This document shows, in pieces, positions 19,548 through 28,387 of a DNA stretch of 34,944 bases (its first letter is position 1; the number at the start of each line of letters is the position of its first letter). The stretch is taken from positions 1 through 34,944 of the forward strand of contig JAIDTO010000157.1 of the NCBI GenBank assembly GCA_029060625.1, written 5' to 3'. Source of the stretch: Muribaculaceae bacterium (GTDB taxonomy: Bacteria > Bacteroidota > Bacteroidia > Bacteroidales > Muribaculaceae). Below the pieces are notes generated by a model. It had not been told where the DNA came from, did no database searches, and saw only the letters and a list, made by a program, of their open reading frames with translations. The position numbers and the translations under genes were made by a program.

Positions 19548-19588
19548 CGCAACAGAAGCTGCGGGCATAAACGGCTTCGCGAGGATGG
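19548..19588. repeat. Short repeat upstream of EamA gene (copy A), overlapping a 21-bp tandem duplication at 19569-19610
   Basis: cgcaacagaagctgcgggcataaacggcttcgcgaggatgg; resembles 20591-20633. Confidence 0.65.
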
Positions 19589-19639
19589 CAAACGGCTTTG
19601 CGAGATTGGAAAGAGGGTGTATTTAAACATAATGATGAT

Positions 19640-20518
19640 ATGACTAAAGATACTAAGGCGATAGTGTTGGCAGGGGTGGCCGTACTTAGCTGGGCAACGG
19701 TAGCTACAGCGTTTAAGATTGCGTTGATGCATCTTTCTGTGTTCTGTATGCTGCTTATAGCGACAGTCACAGCTTTTGTGATATATGCTGTGATGATGGC
19801 AGTGGAGAAGAAATGGAGTGCGCTTAGGGAGTTGCCAAAGGGTGTAGTGCTTAAGACGGCACTGCTTGGTATATTGAATCCGGTGGTGTATTACCTTGTG
19901 CTTTTCCGTGCATATGACATGTTGCCTGCCCAGATGGCGCAGCCACTCAATTATGCATGGCCTATATTCTTATTGGTTCTTCTTGCTGTGTTTAATCATG
20001 AGAAGATACCGGGGCGGAAATATATTGGTATGTTGATATCAGTGTCAGGTGTGGTATGTATATCACTCGGTGGCGGGGGCGTGGAAGGACAGGTGTCTGT
20101 GGCAGGTATTCTTTTAGCCCTTTTCAGTGCTGTGCTTTGGGCGGCATATTGGATGCTTAACAATAGGCTTAGTGGGAAGGTGGATGCAACGGTGGCGTTG
20201 TTTCTGGAGTTTCTTGCGGGGAGCGTAGTGCTTGGGTTGTGCGGATGCTTTGTTGGTGTAGAAGTTGGTTCTATTGACGGTCTGCTATCGGGAATATATA
20301 TAGGATTGTTTGAGATGGGGATTCCGTTCCTGACATTTGGGATGGCGCTTCGGATCACGAAAAATCCCGCTTTAATCAACCAGATGTGTTATCTGTCTCC
20401 TTTTTTGTCCTTGTTCCTTATAGCTATGGTGCTCGGGGAGACTATTGCCATAGGGACTTATGTGGGGCTTGCTTTGATAGTGGCAGGATTGGTGTATAAT
20501 CAGTATTTTGTGAAGTAG
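19640..20518 (+). CDS. EamA/DMT-family transporter
   Basis: About ten hydrophobic segments, two-repeat EamA architecture (MTKDTKAIVLAGVAVLSWATVATAFKIAL...). Start placed at 19640; 19598 is an alternative. Confidence 0.88.
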   Translation: MTKDTKAIVLAGVAVLSWATVATAFKIALMHLSVFCMLLIATVTAFVIYAVMMAVEKKWSALRELPKGVVLKTALLGILNPVVYYLVLFRAYDMLPAQMAQPLNYAWPIFLLVLLAVFNHEKIPGRKYIGMLISVSGVVCISLGGGGVEGQVSVAGILLALFSAVLWAAYWMLNNRLSGKVDATVALFLEFLAGSVVLGLCGCFVGVEVGSIDGLLSGIYIGLFEMGIPFLTFGMALRITKNPALINQMCYLSPFLSLFLIAMVLGETIAIGTYVGLALIVAGLVYNQYFVK

Positions 20519-20520
20519 CG

Positions 20521-20548
20521 GAGAGTGTAGAGTGGGGAGTGGAGAGAA
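20521..20548. repeat. Imperfect heptamer array (KAGAGTG-like, about 4 units) after the EamA gene
   Basis: GAGAGTG TAGAGTG GGGAGTG GAGAGAA. Confidence 0.6.
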
Positions 20549-20555
20549 AAAAGTA

Positions 20556-20582
20556 AAGGGCTGCACCGGATGGTGCGCCCTT
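20556..20582 (+). terminator. Hairpin terminator downstream of EamA gene
   Basis: aagggc-tgcacc-ggat-ggtgc-gccctt followed by atgttttt. Confidence 0.65.
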
Positions 20583-20590
20583 ATGTTTTT

Positions 20591-20633
20591 CGCAGCAGAA
20601 GCTGCGGGTGGGAACGGCTTTGCGATGACTTGG
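20591..20633. repeat. Short repeat downstream of EamA gene (copy B)
   Basis: cgcagcagaagctgcgggtgggaacggctttgcgatgacttgg; shares cgcaRcagaagctgcggg-nnnn-aacggcttYgcga with copy A. Confidence 0.65.
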
Positions 20634-20639
20634 ATTTCT

Positions 20640-21815
20640 TTAGGAGAGGAGGGCCTGGGCAAGGGTGTCGAGGGGAGCTCGGTCTGCTTCTTTGAAGGCA
20701 CCACGGATTGTGACAGTGTCGGGGATGATCTCGATGCCTTTCATGCTTTCAAGCATGGTGCGCATAATTTTCCCGGCTGATGGAGCCCAAGAACCATTTT
20801 CTACAATAGCTGCTTTGCGGTTGCAGTAGCCTTTGGCAGCGAGAATGTGGAGGAAGGTATACATAGGTGTGAAGAGACCTGCATCGTAGCTTGATGCGCA
20901 GAATACGGCTGTGGGGTATTTGAAAGCTTCTGCTACGGCTGCAGAGAGGTCGTAGCGTGTAAGGTCGGCTACAAATACATCCTTTACACCGAGCTGTCGC
21001 AGCTTTTCGGCAAGGTATTCAGCTGCTTCAAGGGTATTGCCATGGATGGAAGCGGATGCAATGAAAACTCCATCAGATTCCGGGCGGTAGCTGCTCCAAG
21101 TGTCATATAAGCCGATATAATGACCAATGTTTTCAGTAAGCACCGGTCCATGTAGAGGACATATTGTCGTAATGTCGAGGTTGGCAAGTTTTTTGAGAGC
21201 ATTCTGAACTTGCTGGCCATATTTGCCTACGATATTGAAATAGTATCTTCGAGCTTCTTCCGCCCAGTCGTCGGAGAGGGAGTCGAGGGCACCGAATGTG
21301 CCGAAGGCATCGGCACTGAACAACACCTTCCTTTCAGGGCAATATGCCATCATTACTTCCGGCCAGTGGACCATCGGGGCAAGATAGAATTGGAGGGTAA
21401 GACCGCCCAGGTCGAGCGTGTCGCCTTCCTTCACTGTCATAATCTTGCAATCTTCAGGAATCGGGTCGAAGTAGTTTGGAAGCATGCGTGCAGCTGTGGC
21501 TGACATCACGAGCGTAGCTTCCGGATAAATCTCAACAAATGTGGATATGAGAGAGGAGTGATCAGGTTCGAGATGCTCAATGACAAGGTAGTCTGGCTTT
21601 GCACCATCGAGTGCCTTGTTAAGGTTGGCAAGCCATTCGGTGCCAGTCTGGTCGTCGGTGGTGTCGACGACAGCTATCTTCTCGCCCTTGATGAGATAGG
21701 AGTTATAGCTTACTCCATTGGGAACAATGTATTGGTTTTCAAATTTTTCTATGGCGTGGTCGTCGACACCGATATAGATGATGTCCGGAGCGACCTCGAA
21801 TATATTTCCGGTCAT
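20640..21815 (-). CDS. FprA-family A-type flavoprotein (diiron/flavodoxin)
   Basis: HLEPDHSS metallo-beta-lactamase-like diiron motif, PMVHWPEVMMAY, SADAFGTFGAL, C-terminal flavodoxin domain (FIASASIHGNTLEAAEYLAEKL). Confidence 0.92.
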   Translation of the reverse strand: MTGNIFEVAPDIIYIGVDDHAIEKFENQYIVPNGVSYNSYLIKGEKIAVVDTTDDQTGTEWLANLNKALDGAKPDYLVIEHLEPDHSSLISTFVEIYPEATLVMSATAARMLPNYFDPIPEDCKIMTVKEGDTLDLGGLTLQFYLAPMVHWPEVMMAYCPERKVLFSADAFGTFGALDSLSDDWAEEARRYYFNIVGKYGQQVQNALKKLANLDITTICPLHGPVLTENIGHYIGLYDTWSSYRPESDGVFIASASIHGNTLEAAEYLAEKLRQLGVKDVFVADLTRYDLSAAVAEAFKYPTAVFCASSYDAGLFTPMYTFLHILAAKGYCNRKAAIVENGSWAPSAGKIMRTMLESMKGIEIIPDTVTIRGAFKEADRAPLDTLAQALLS

Positions 21816-22079
21816 TTTAATAAGTGTTTATATGTTTTTTATAAATTTATAACAAATGAAGAGCGGAAACTTATTAAAGGATTGTAGAAGATTTAAGATT
21901 GGAATTCTTCGGACTATGTCCTCAGCACAGTATGGCTAAAGATGAAGGAGATTAATTATCGGAATTAACAAAAATTAATAAATAGGTAAAATGCTGAATA
22001 AAATTTAAGAATAATTAATAAATTACAAATAATTTAATAAACATTAACATATAAATAATGTAAAAAAGTGATAAATATC

Positions 22080-22110
22080 TTTGTGGAATGAAAATTAAGT
22101 CTTAACTTTG
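22080..22110 (+). promoter_or_regulatory. Bacteroidetes-type promoter (-33 TTTG, 19 bp, -7 TAACTTTG)
   Basis: TTTG 22080-22083 and TAACTTTG 22103-22110, about 130 bp upstream of the inositol-phosphate synthase gene. Confidence 0.75.
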
Positions 22111-22241
22111 CCGATGTTTTTCGGAAAGGCATATGATGCGATGCGTTATGTGTCATGCGGAAAATAAAGGAAATTTAGACAATAACAAAATCAAAATAAG
22201 GGGAGCCTGAATAGGATTTCCGCTTGCTAAAAACAGAAATT

Positions 22242-23567
22242 ATGGCAAATAAAGCAGCAAAGCCCAACGGAAAATTGGGTGTGATGGTGGTAGGCAATGG
22301 TGCCGTGGCCACAACATTTATGACCGGTGTCCTGATGGCACGCAAGGGTCTTACCAAGCCCGTTGGCAGCATGTGTATGTATGATAAGATCCGCGTCGGC
22401 AAAGGCGAGGACAAGAAATATCTCCACTATAAGGACATAGTGCCACTTGCAGACCTCAATGATATAGAATTTGCAACATGGGATGTGTATCCAGCCAATG
22501 CATATGAGTCAGCACTTAATGCGGAAGTGCTTAAGGAAAAGGACATCAATCCTGTGAAAGAGGAGCTTGAGGCAATCGTGCCAATGAAGGCTGCTTTCGA
22601 CAAGAACTATGCAAAGCGTCTTGACGGCGACAACGTGATGGAAGGAAAGACTCGTTGGGAGATGGCAGAACAGCTCCGCGAGGACATCCGCAACTTCAAG
22701 AAGGAAAAGGGTCTTGACCGTGTAGTAGTGCTTTGGGCAGCCTCAACAGAGGTATATGTACCGGTAGATGAGAAGGTTCATGCTACAGTGGAATCGCTTG
22801 AGGCAGCCATGAAGGCTGACGACAAGGAGAAGATAGCACCTTCGATGTGCTATGCATATGCAGCCCTGAAGGAAGGCGCTCCTTTCATTATGGGTGCTCC
22901 CAACACAACGGTAGACATTCCTGCCATGTGGGAACTTTCTGAGCAGACCGGTATGCCAATCGCCGGAAAGGACTTCAAGACAGGCCAGACTCTCGTGAAG
23001 TCAGGCTTCGCTCCTATCATCGGCACCCGTTGCCTTGGCCTTTCAGGCTGGTTCTCAACCAATATCCTCGGAAACCGCGACGGTCTGGTGCTTGACGAAC
23101 CAGCCAACTTCCGCACAAAAGAAGTTTCAAAACTTTCTACACTTGAATCCATTCTCGTTCCGGAAAACCAGCCTGACCTTTATGGCCACGGCAACGATGA
23201 GGACACACAGTATTATCATAAAGTGCGTATCAACTACTACCCACCCCGCAACGACAACAAAGAGGGTTGGGACAATATAGATATCTTCGGTTGGATGGGA
23301 TATCCGATGCAGATCAAAATCAACTTCCTCTGCCGCGACTCCATCCTTGCCGCTCCGCTCTGCCTTGACCTTGTATTGCTCAGCGACCTTGCTGCGCGTG
23401 CCGGCAGAAGTGGCATCCAGCGCTTCTTGAGCTTCTTCCTGAAGAGTCCGATGCACGACTACACCAAGGGCGAGGTGCCTGTCAACCATCTCTTCCAGCA
23501 GTATGTGATGCTGAAGAACGCAATCCGCGAGATGGGCGGCTACGAGGCAGACGAAGAAATCGATTGA
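22242..23567 (+). CDS. Inositol-3-phosphate synthase (myo-inositol-1-phosphate synthase)
   Basis: KLGVMVVGNGAVATTFMTGVL, VLWAASTEVYVPVDE, GAPFIMGAPNTTVDIPAMWELSEQTGMPIAGKDFKTGQTLVKS, NYYPPRNDNKEGWDNIDIFGWMGYPMQIKINFLCRDSILAAPL. Start placed at MANKAAKP. Confidence 0.93.
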   Translation: MANKAAKPNGKLGVMVVGNGAVATTFMTGVLMARKGLTKPVGSMCMYDKIRVGKGEDKKYLHYKDIVPLADLNDIEFATWDVYPANAYESALNAEVLKEKDINPVKEELEAIVPMKAAFDKNYAKRLDGDNVMEGKTRWEMAEQLREDIRNFKKEKGLDRVVVLWAASTEVYVPVDEKVHATVESLEAAMKADDKEKIAPSMCYAYAALKEGAPFIMGAPNTTVDIPAMWELSEQTGMPIAGKDFKTGQTLVKSGFAPIIGTRCLGLSGWFSTNILGNRDGLVLDEPANFRTKEVSKLSTLESILVPENQPDLYGHGNDEDTQYYHKVRINYYPPRNDNKEGWDNIDIFGWMGYPMQIKINFLCRDSILAAPLCLDLVLLSDLAARAGRSGIQRFLSFFLKSPMHDYTKGEVPVNHLFQQYVMLKNAIREMGGYEADEEID

Positions 23568-23609
23568 TAGCTTTTTCCAATGGAGGATACAGACATCCTT
23601 CTGATAGCA

Positions 23610-23636
23610 GGGACGCCCTTGTGAAAGGACGTCCCG
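23610..23636 (+). terminator. Hairpin terminator downstream of inositol-phosphate synthase
   Basis: gggacg-ccctt-gtga-aagg-acgtccc followed by gctttt. Confidence 0.6.
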
Positions 23637-23724
23637 CTTTTATGATAAAAAGAATGGTCTTTGGCGTTAAATATATAGGTGCATTTGGGAATTTCGATAA
23701 AACTTATATAATATTATATAATAT

Positions 23725-24405
23725 ATGAGAATAGATATATTGACTGTCATGCCGGAAATGCTGGAGTCTCCTCTCAATTGCTCGATAGTGAAACGCGCAC
23801 AGGATAAGGGACTCGCCGAAATCCACGTGCACAATCTGCGAGACTATACTACCGACAAACACCGCAAGGTGGATGACTATCCTTTCGGAGGAGAGGCCGG
23901 GATGGTGATGAAGGTGCAGCCTGTGGATGCCTGCATATCGAAGCTGAAAAGCGAGAGAGACTACGACGAGGTGATATTCATGACCCCGGATGGGAAAACT
24001 TTTGACCAGCCTATGGCAAACTCCCTTTCGTTGCTCAATAATATAATAATACTTTGTGGCCATTACAAAGGGATAGACTATAGAATAAGGGAGCATTTTG
24101 TGACAATGGAGATATCGATCGGCGACTATGTGTTGACCGGCGGGGAACTGCCGGCAGCGTGCGTGGTTGATGCTGTGGTGCGCCTCATACCGGGTGCTAT
24201 CGGCGACGAGCAGTCGGCACTGTCAGATTCTTTTCAGGATAATCTGCTGGCACCTCCCGTCTACACAAGACCTGCTGAATACAAAGGATGGAAGGTGCCC
24301 GAGGTGCTGTTAAGTGGGCACGAGGCGAAGATAGCGCAGTGGAGGATGGACCAGGCACTTGAACGGACCAAGGCATTGAGGCCGGATTTGCTTAACGATA
24401 AATGA
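23725..24405 (+). CDS. trmD: tRNA (guanine-N1)-methyltransferase
   Basis: [55 protein letters not shown] motifs. Confidence 0.96.
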   Translation: MRIDILTVMPEMLESPLNCSIVKRAQDKGLAEIHVHNLRDYTTDKHRKVDDYPFGGEAGMVMKVQPVDACISKLKSERDYDEVIFMTPDGKTFDQPMANSLSLLNNIIILCGHYKGIDYRIREHFVTMEISIGDYVLTGGELPAACVVDAVVRLIPGAIGDEQSALSDSFQDNLLAPPVYTRPAEYKGWKVPEVLLSGHEAKIAQWRMDQALERTKALRPDLLNDK

Positions 24406-24425
24406 TAACCTATACGAAATAAGAT

Positions 24426-25133
24426 ATGGATTTTGTGATACTTGCCGGAGGATTGGGATCGAGATTTGTGAAGGAAGGGTATGAGTGCCCGAAGCCGTTG
24501 GTGCCGCTATTCGGAAAGCCGATGATAGGCGTGCTGATCAACACACTTATGAAATGTGGTGCGGAGCATATCTATGTGGGAGCGAATGCCAGGATGCAGA
24601 TGCTGCTTGACTATCTCGAGGAGCTTCGTGGAGAAGGGCTCCCGGTAATCACCCGACCTATCATTACGGACAATTCATATTGCACACTCAAGGCTGCTTC
24701 TGAAGGAATAGAGGGAAAGTTTATCGCCATGACATGCGATGCCATTTTCCCTACAGATGAATTTCGGAAATATGTGGAATGTGTGAATAACTCTCCGGCT
24801 GATGTGGCGTTGATGGGCTTGACCCGATTTGTGGAGGATGAAAGTCCGCTTTATGCAAGGGTGACTGAAGATGGTGAGGTGATAGACTATAGATATGGGG
24901 GTGCCCCATTTGAGGAAGGGGTGATCGTTTCGGCAGGACTGTACGGCTTATCCGGTGGGATCATGAATGTCATTCCTGAATTGGGACTTGAACCGGAATC
25001 GCTGAGCGACTTCCAGAGGCTGCTTGCTGTGGCAACACCTGTGAAGGTGCGTCCATTCGAATTCTCAATTGCATTTGACGTAGACAATACACGCGACCGT
25101 CTGCATGCCGAAAGCTTTCTTGGAGGGGCGTGA
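24426..25133 (+). CDS. NTP-transferase family protein (sugar/alditol-phosphate nucleotidyltransferase-like)
   Basis: DFVILAGGLGSRFVKEGYECPKPLVPLFGKPMIGVLINTL nucleotidyltransferase signature. Confidence 0.85.
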   Translation: MDFVILAGGLGSRFVKEGYECPKPLVPLFGKPMIGVLINTLMKCGAEHIYVGANARMQMLLDYLEELRGEGLPVITRPIITDNSYCTLKAASEGIEGKFIAMTCDAIFPTDEFRKYVECVNNSPADVALMGLTRFVEDESPLYARVTEDGEVIDYRYGGAPFEEGVIVSAGLYGLSGGIMNVIPELGLEPESLSDFQRLLAVATPVKVRPFEFSIAFDVDNTRDRLHAESFLGGA

Positions 25134-25192
25134 GGATTCCCCTTTCTCTTGAGATAGGGGAAGGGACCGATGTATTATAAGGAGATAAGAAA

Positions 25193-25224
25193 GAGGGGTG
25201 CTGTCTGAAAAGGTGGCACCCCTC
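25193..25224 (+). terminator. Hairpin downstream of the NTP-transferase gene
   Basis: GAGGGGTGC-(14 nt)-GCACCCCTC perfect 9-bp stem, no T-run. Confidence 0.5.
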
Positions 25225-25549
25225 GCAGTATGTTACTTAGGATTAGGATGAAGTGATAATTGTGAAATGTTGATTTCAGTGCTTTATATAGAATGATGGA
25301 ATCGTAATGTGTGGTAGAGTTAAGTGAGTGTATGCTTTTGAAGATGCTTATATTGTTTGTTGAGTGTCTGTCGGAAGTGTTTGCGGGCAAGTATTCGTCC
25401 GCATGTTTGTTTTGATTTAATAACAAAGAAAAACAGGAGAATATGTGTAAATTATATTAAGCTTATATTGCAAGAGTATGAAAAGTGTGAAAAACAAGTT
25501 TGTTCACATTTTTTTAGACTCTTCTTTAGTTTTTTCGCATATATTTGAT

Positions 25550-25557
25550 TAATTTTG
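25550..25557 (+). promoter_or_regulatory. Possible -7 element (TAATTTTG) upstream of the DivIC-like gene
   Basis: TANNTTTG match 30 bp upstream of the GTG start; -33 weak. Confidence 0.4.
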
Positions 25558-25587
25558 CATTTTGGTTCAACAAATATACACAACTAA

Positions 25588-25905
25588 GTGAGCAGTTTTT
25601 CAAGAAAGGCCGCATATTGGTTTAAAAGGAGTGCCAACATACCGCTCCTTATCATAGGAGTATTTTTCATTGGGCTGTTGTTGCTCAATGAGGATGCATC
25701 TTTCTCGCAGAGCATGATCTTTGAGAAGGAGATACTCCGGCTGAAAAAGGAGATAAAGGAAAACAAGGACTCCGCCGCTTACTACCGAAGCCGAAGGCTT
25801 GCGATAGAGCGTGGGGATGATGCCCTTGAGTTTATAGCCAGGGAACAGTATCATATGAAGCGGCCTACGGAAGACGTTTTCTTATTGGTGCCAGCTACAA
25901 AATGA
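25588..25905 (+). CDS. Septum formation initiator family protein (FtsB/DivIC-like)
   Basis: One N-terminal TM, coiled coil (EKEILRLKKEIKENKDSAAYYRSRRLAIERG), EFIAREQYHMKRPTEDVFLL typical of DivIC family; GTG start. Confidence 0.85.
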   Translation: MSSFSRKAAYWFKRSANIPLLIIGVFFIGLLLLNEDASFSQSMIFEKEILRLKKEIKENKDSAAYYRSRRLAIERGDDALEFIAREQYHMKRPTEDVFLLVPATK

Positions 25906-25912
25906 CCTTCAG

Positions 25913-26377
25913 ATGAAAGATGGAAAGGAAACCTTACAGGAGGCCGGAGTGCCGGCCAAACTGGAGGCGAAACGAAAATATGTAGAGATAGCATCTGCCA
26001 TAGGGTTGTTGCTTGTGCTCTTTGCCATGATGGCTCCGTTTTTTGAGGGGCTTATAGGTCGCTCCATGATGTGGGCTAAATGGGTGTATGCAAGCGGTGC
26101 GCTTGTGTATACTTGTGCACGCGTTGTAGATGTCAATGCTCCCGGCGATTCCCTAAGGCTCCGCCGTTTGCGCCGACTTGAATTCTGGGCAGGGGTTTGC
26201 TTTATTGTCGGGGCTGCATTTTGGTTTTATAAGCTGCAGTATTTCTCCGGACTGTTTGCAGGGCCGCTTGCAGTGATGCGCCAGACAGTGGCTTTCACAA
26301 TGGCAGGGGCTGTGATACAGATAGTGGCGAGCTGGATGATTGCCTTCCGCATGAAGAAAGAATATAATGCCAGATGA
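25913..26377 (+). CDS. Hypothetical multi-pass membrane protein
   Basis: 154 aa with about four hydrophobic segments; closely spaced between the DivIC-like gene and coaX. Confidence 0.8.
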   Translation: MKDGKETLQEAGVPAKLEAKRKYVEIASAIGLLLVLFAMMAPFFEGLIGRSMMWAKWVYASGALVYTCARVVDVNAPGDSLRLRRLRRLEFWAGVCFIVGAAFWFYKLQYFSGLFAGPLAVMRQTVAFTMAGAVIQIVASWMIAFRMKKEYNAR

Positions 26378-26391
26378 GGTGAATAATATTT

Positions 26392-27138
26392 ATGGAGCAT
26401 AAGAGATTTATCGCAGTCGACCAAGGAAATTCCTTGCTGAAGCTTACACTGTTTGAAGATGGTGAGCTGCAGGAGGTATGCCGGTTTTCACCTGATGCCA
26501 TTGAGGAAGCGTTTTCCGCTGTGGAGCGATGGAACCCTGACTGTGGTGCATTCTGCTCGGTGGGGAAGATAGACTCCAGGATGGTGGAATCGCTTCGCAT
26601 AGCTCTTGACGGGCATCTTTTGATACTCTCACGCTCCACGCGTCTGCCCATCAGGATAGACTATGCCACTCCGGCGACCCTGGGCCTTGACCGTGTGGCT
26701 TTGGCTGCGGGGGCGGCCAAGCTTTATCCCGGGGAGACAGTGATGGTGGCTGATGCCGGGACTGCTGTCACGCTGGATGTGGTGGATTCCAGTCCTTGTT
26801 TCAGAGGAGGCCGCATTACCCCCGGAATGCGCTTGCGTTTTGAGGCCCTTCATGCCCATACTTCCGCCCTTCCGCTGCTTGATGCGAATGGCGAGCATCC
26901 TTTGATCGGATACTCCACAGAGACGGCTATCCGCTCAGGAGTGGTCTGCGGCCTATCAGACGAGATAATAGAGACATTTAAACAATATAAAAACATTTTT
27001 GGATGCAGCAGGCTTGTGCTTGCCGGAGGTGATGCCGGCTTGCTTGCCGAATGCATCAATTCACGCATACCTGCCGACCATGTTCCGGATCTAATAGCCC
27101 GGGGTCTGCTTTATATCTATAATTACAATGAAATCTAA
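26392..27138 (+). CDS. coaX: Type III pantothenate kinase
   Basis: FIAVDQGNSLLKLTLFEDG, LGLDRVALAAGA, MVADAGTAVTLDVVD, GGRITPGMRLRFEALH motifs. Confidence 0.93.
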   Translation: MEHKRFIAVDQGNSLLKLTLFEDGELQEVCRFSPDAIEEAFSAVERWNPDCGAFCSVGKIDSRMVESLRIALDGHLLILSRSTRLPIRIDYATPATLGLDRVALAAGAAKLYPGETVMVADAGTAVTLDVVDSSPCFRGGRITPGMRLRFEALHAHTSALPLLDANGEHPLIGYSTETAIRSGVVCGLSDEIIETFKQYKNIFGCSRLVLAGGDAGLLAECINSRIPADHVPDLIARGLLYIYNYNEI

Positions 27139-28387
27139 GTTAAAATCATTAGGCGCCGTAGTGGCGTTGCTGTCGATCATAGGCGTGGCGAATGCCGACG
27201 TCAACACACCCTATTCGATGTATGGCTATGGAGTCCTGGGAGACCGGGCCACATCCATGCAGCGGCAGATGGGTGGCGTGGGGTATGCCATGCAGTCGGG
27301 GCGCCAGATCAATGTAATGAACCCGGCATCGTATGCATCGGTTGACTCGTTGACGTTCCTTTGGGATATGGGGGCCAATATGTCGATGCAATGGAGCAAG
27401 GACAACTCTGGATCTAATCATGGCTTCGGAGGAGGGCTTGACTATGTGACTATGGAGTTCCCTCTATCCAAATATATGGGAATGTCGATAGGTATGGTGC
27501 CTCTTACCCAGGTGGGCTATTCTTTCGGAGATGATATAAAGTTTGGAGCGCGCCAGAATCAGGGTAGTGGGGGCATTACTGAGGCTTATGCCGGCTTAGC
27601 AGGAAAAATTGGAGGATTTTCAATCGGAGTCAATGTGTCGTATGATTTCGGTACGATTCAGAATGATGTGTATGCCACACCCTCTTCAGGCACCCAGTCG
27701 CTGTTTGAGCAGATTATGCAGATCAGAGACTGGAATGTGGTGGCAGGAGTGCAGTATAAGCAGCCTGTCAACAGATATAATTATGTGACGATCGGTGCGT
27801 CATACTCCCCGAAGAAGAGTTTTCATGGCAACACATGGCTTACGATGCAGGACCTGACGTCAGATTCCCGTCCCGACACAGTCGCAAAGGCCGGTATGAA
27901 AGGGAACTATTATTCCCCGCAGTCGTTTGGAGTCGGACTGGCATATACCCATGAGAAGGTGCACAAGATAGTGGTAGAAGCCGACTTCTCCTTGCAGCAG
28001 TGGAGTGATGCGAAATTTTCATCGCTTTATGACGCCTCCGGCCAGGAGGTGTTCGCCGGAATGAAGTTCAACGACAGAAGAAGGATTGCAGTGGGAGGGG
28101 AATATACCCACAATGTGCGCGGCAGTTATTTTGAAAGAATTCCATGGCGCTTGGGAGCTTTCTATACTGACGACTATTTGAAGATCAACGGCAACACGAT
28201 GAAGGAATATGGTGTTTCACTCGGCACGGGGTTTGCAGCTCCCGGAGGCAAGACGATGATAAATCTCGGACTTGAGTGGCGGCATCGTAAGACAACACCT
28301 GTCAATATGCTTTCAGAAAACTATTTCAATATCATGGTTGGAGTCAACTTCAATGAGGTTTGGTTCTTTAAGCGGAAGATTAATTGA
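27128..28387 (+). CDS. Outer-membrane beta-barrel protein (hypothetical)
   Basis: Signal peptide, NTPYSMYGYGVLGDRATSMQRQMGGVGYAM, repeated amphipathic strands, C-terminal MVGVNFNEVWFFKRKIN; overlaps coaX by 11 bp. Confidence 0.82.
   Translation: MKSKLKSLGAVVALLSIIGVANADVNTPYSMYGYGVLGDRATSMQRQMGGVGYAMQSGRQINVMNPASYASVDSLTFLWDMGANMSMQWSKDNSGSNHGFGGGLDYVTMEFPLSKYMGMSIGMVPLTQVGYSFGDDIKFGARQNQGSGGITEAYAGLAGKIGGFSIGVNVSYDFGTIQNDVYATPSSGTQSLFEQIMQIRDWNVVAGVQYKQPVNRYNYVTIGASYSPKKSFHGNTWLTMQDLTSDSRPDTVAKAGMKGNYYSPQSFGVGLAYTHEKVHKIVVEADFSLQQWSDAKFSSLYDASGQEVFAGMKFNDRRRIAVGGEYTHNVRGSYFERIPWRLGAFYTDDYLKINGNTMKEYGVSLGTGFAAPGGKTMINLGLEWRHRKTTPVNMLSENYFNIMVGVNFNEVWFFKRKIN

Noticed and set aside
19441-19770. 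N-terminal extension of rimP in the ORF track (start at 19770)
   Set aside because: Extension overlaps the divergent EamA gene and lacks RimP similarity; ATG at 19440 gives a normal-length RimP.
23705-23720. Perfect palindrome tatataatattatata upstream of trmD
   Set aside because: Low-complexity AT sequence; palindromes of this kind arise easily and there is no second copy suggesting an operator.
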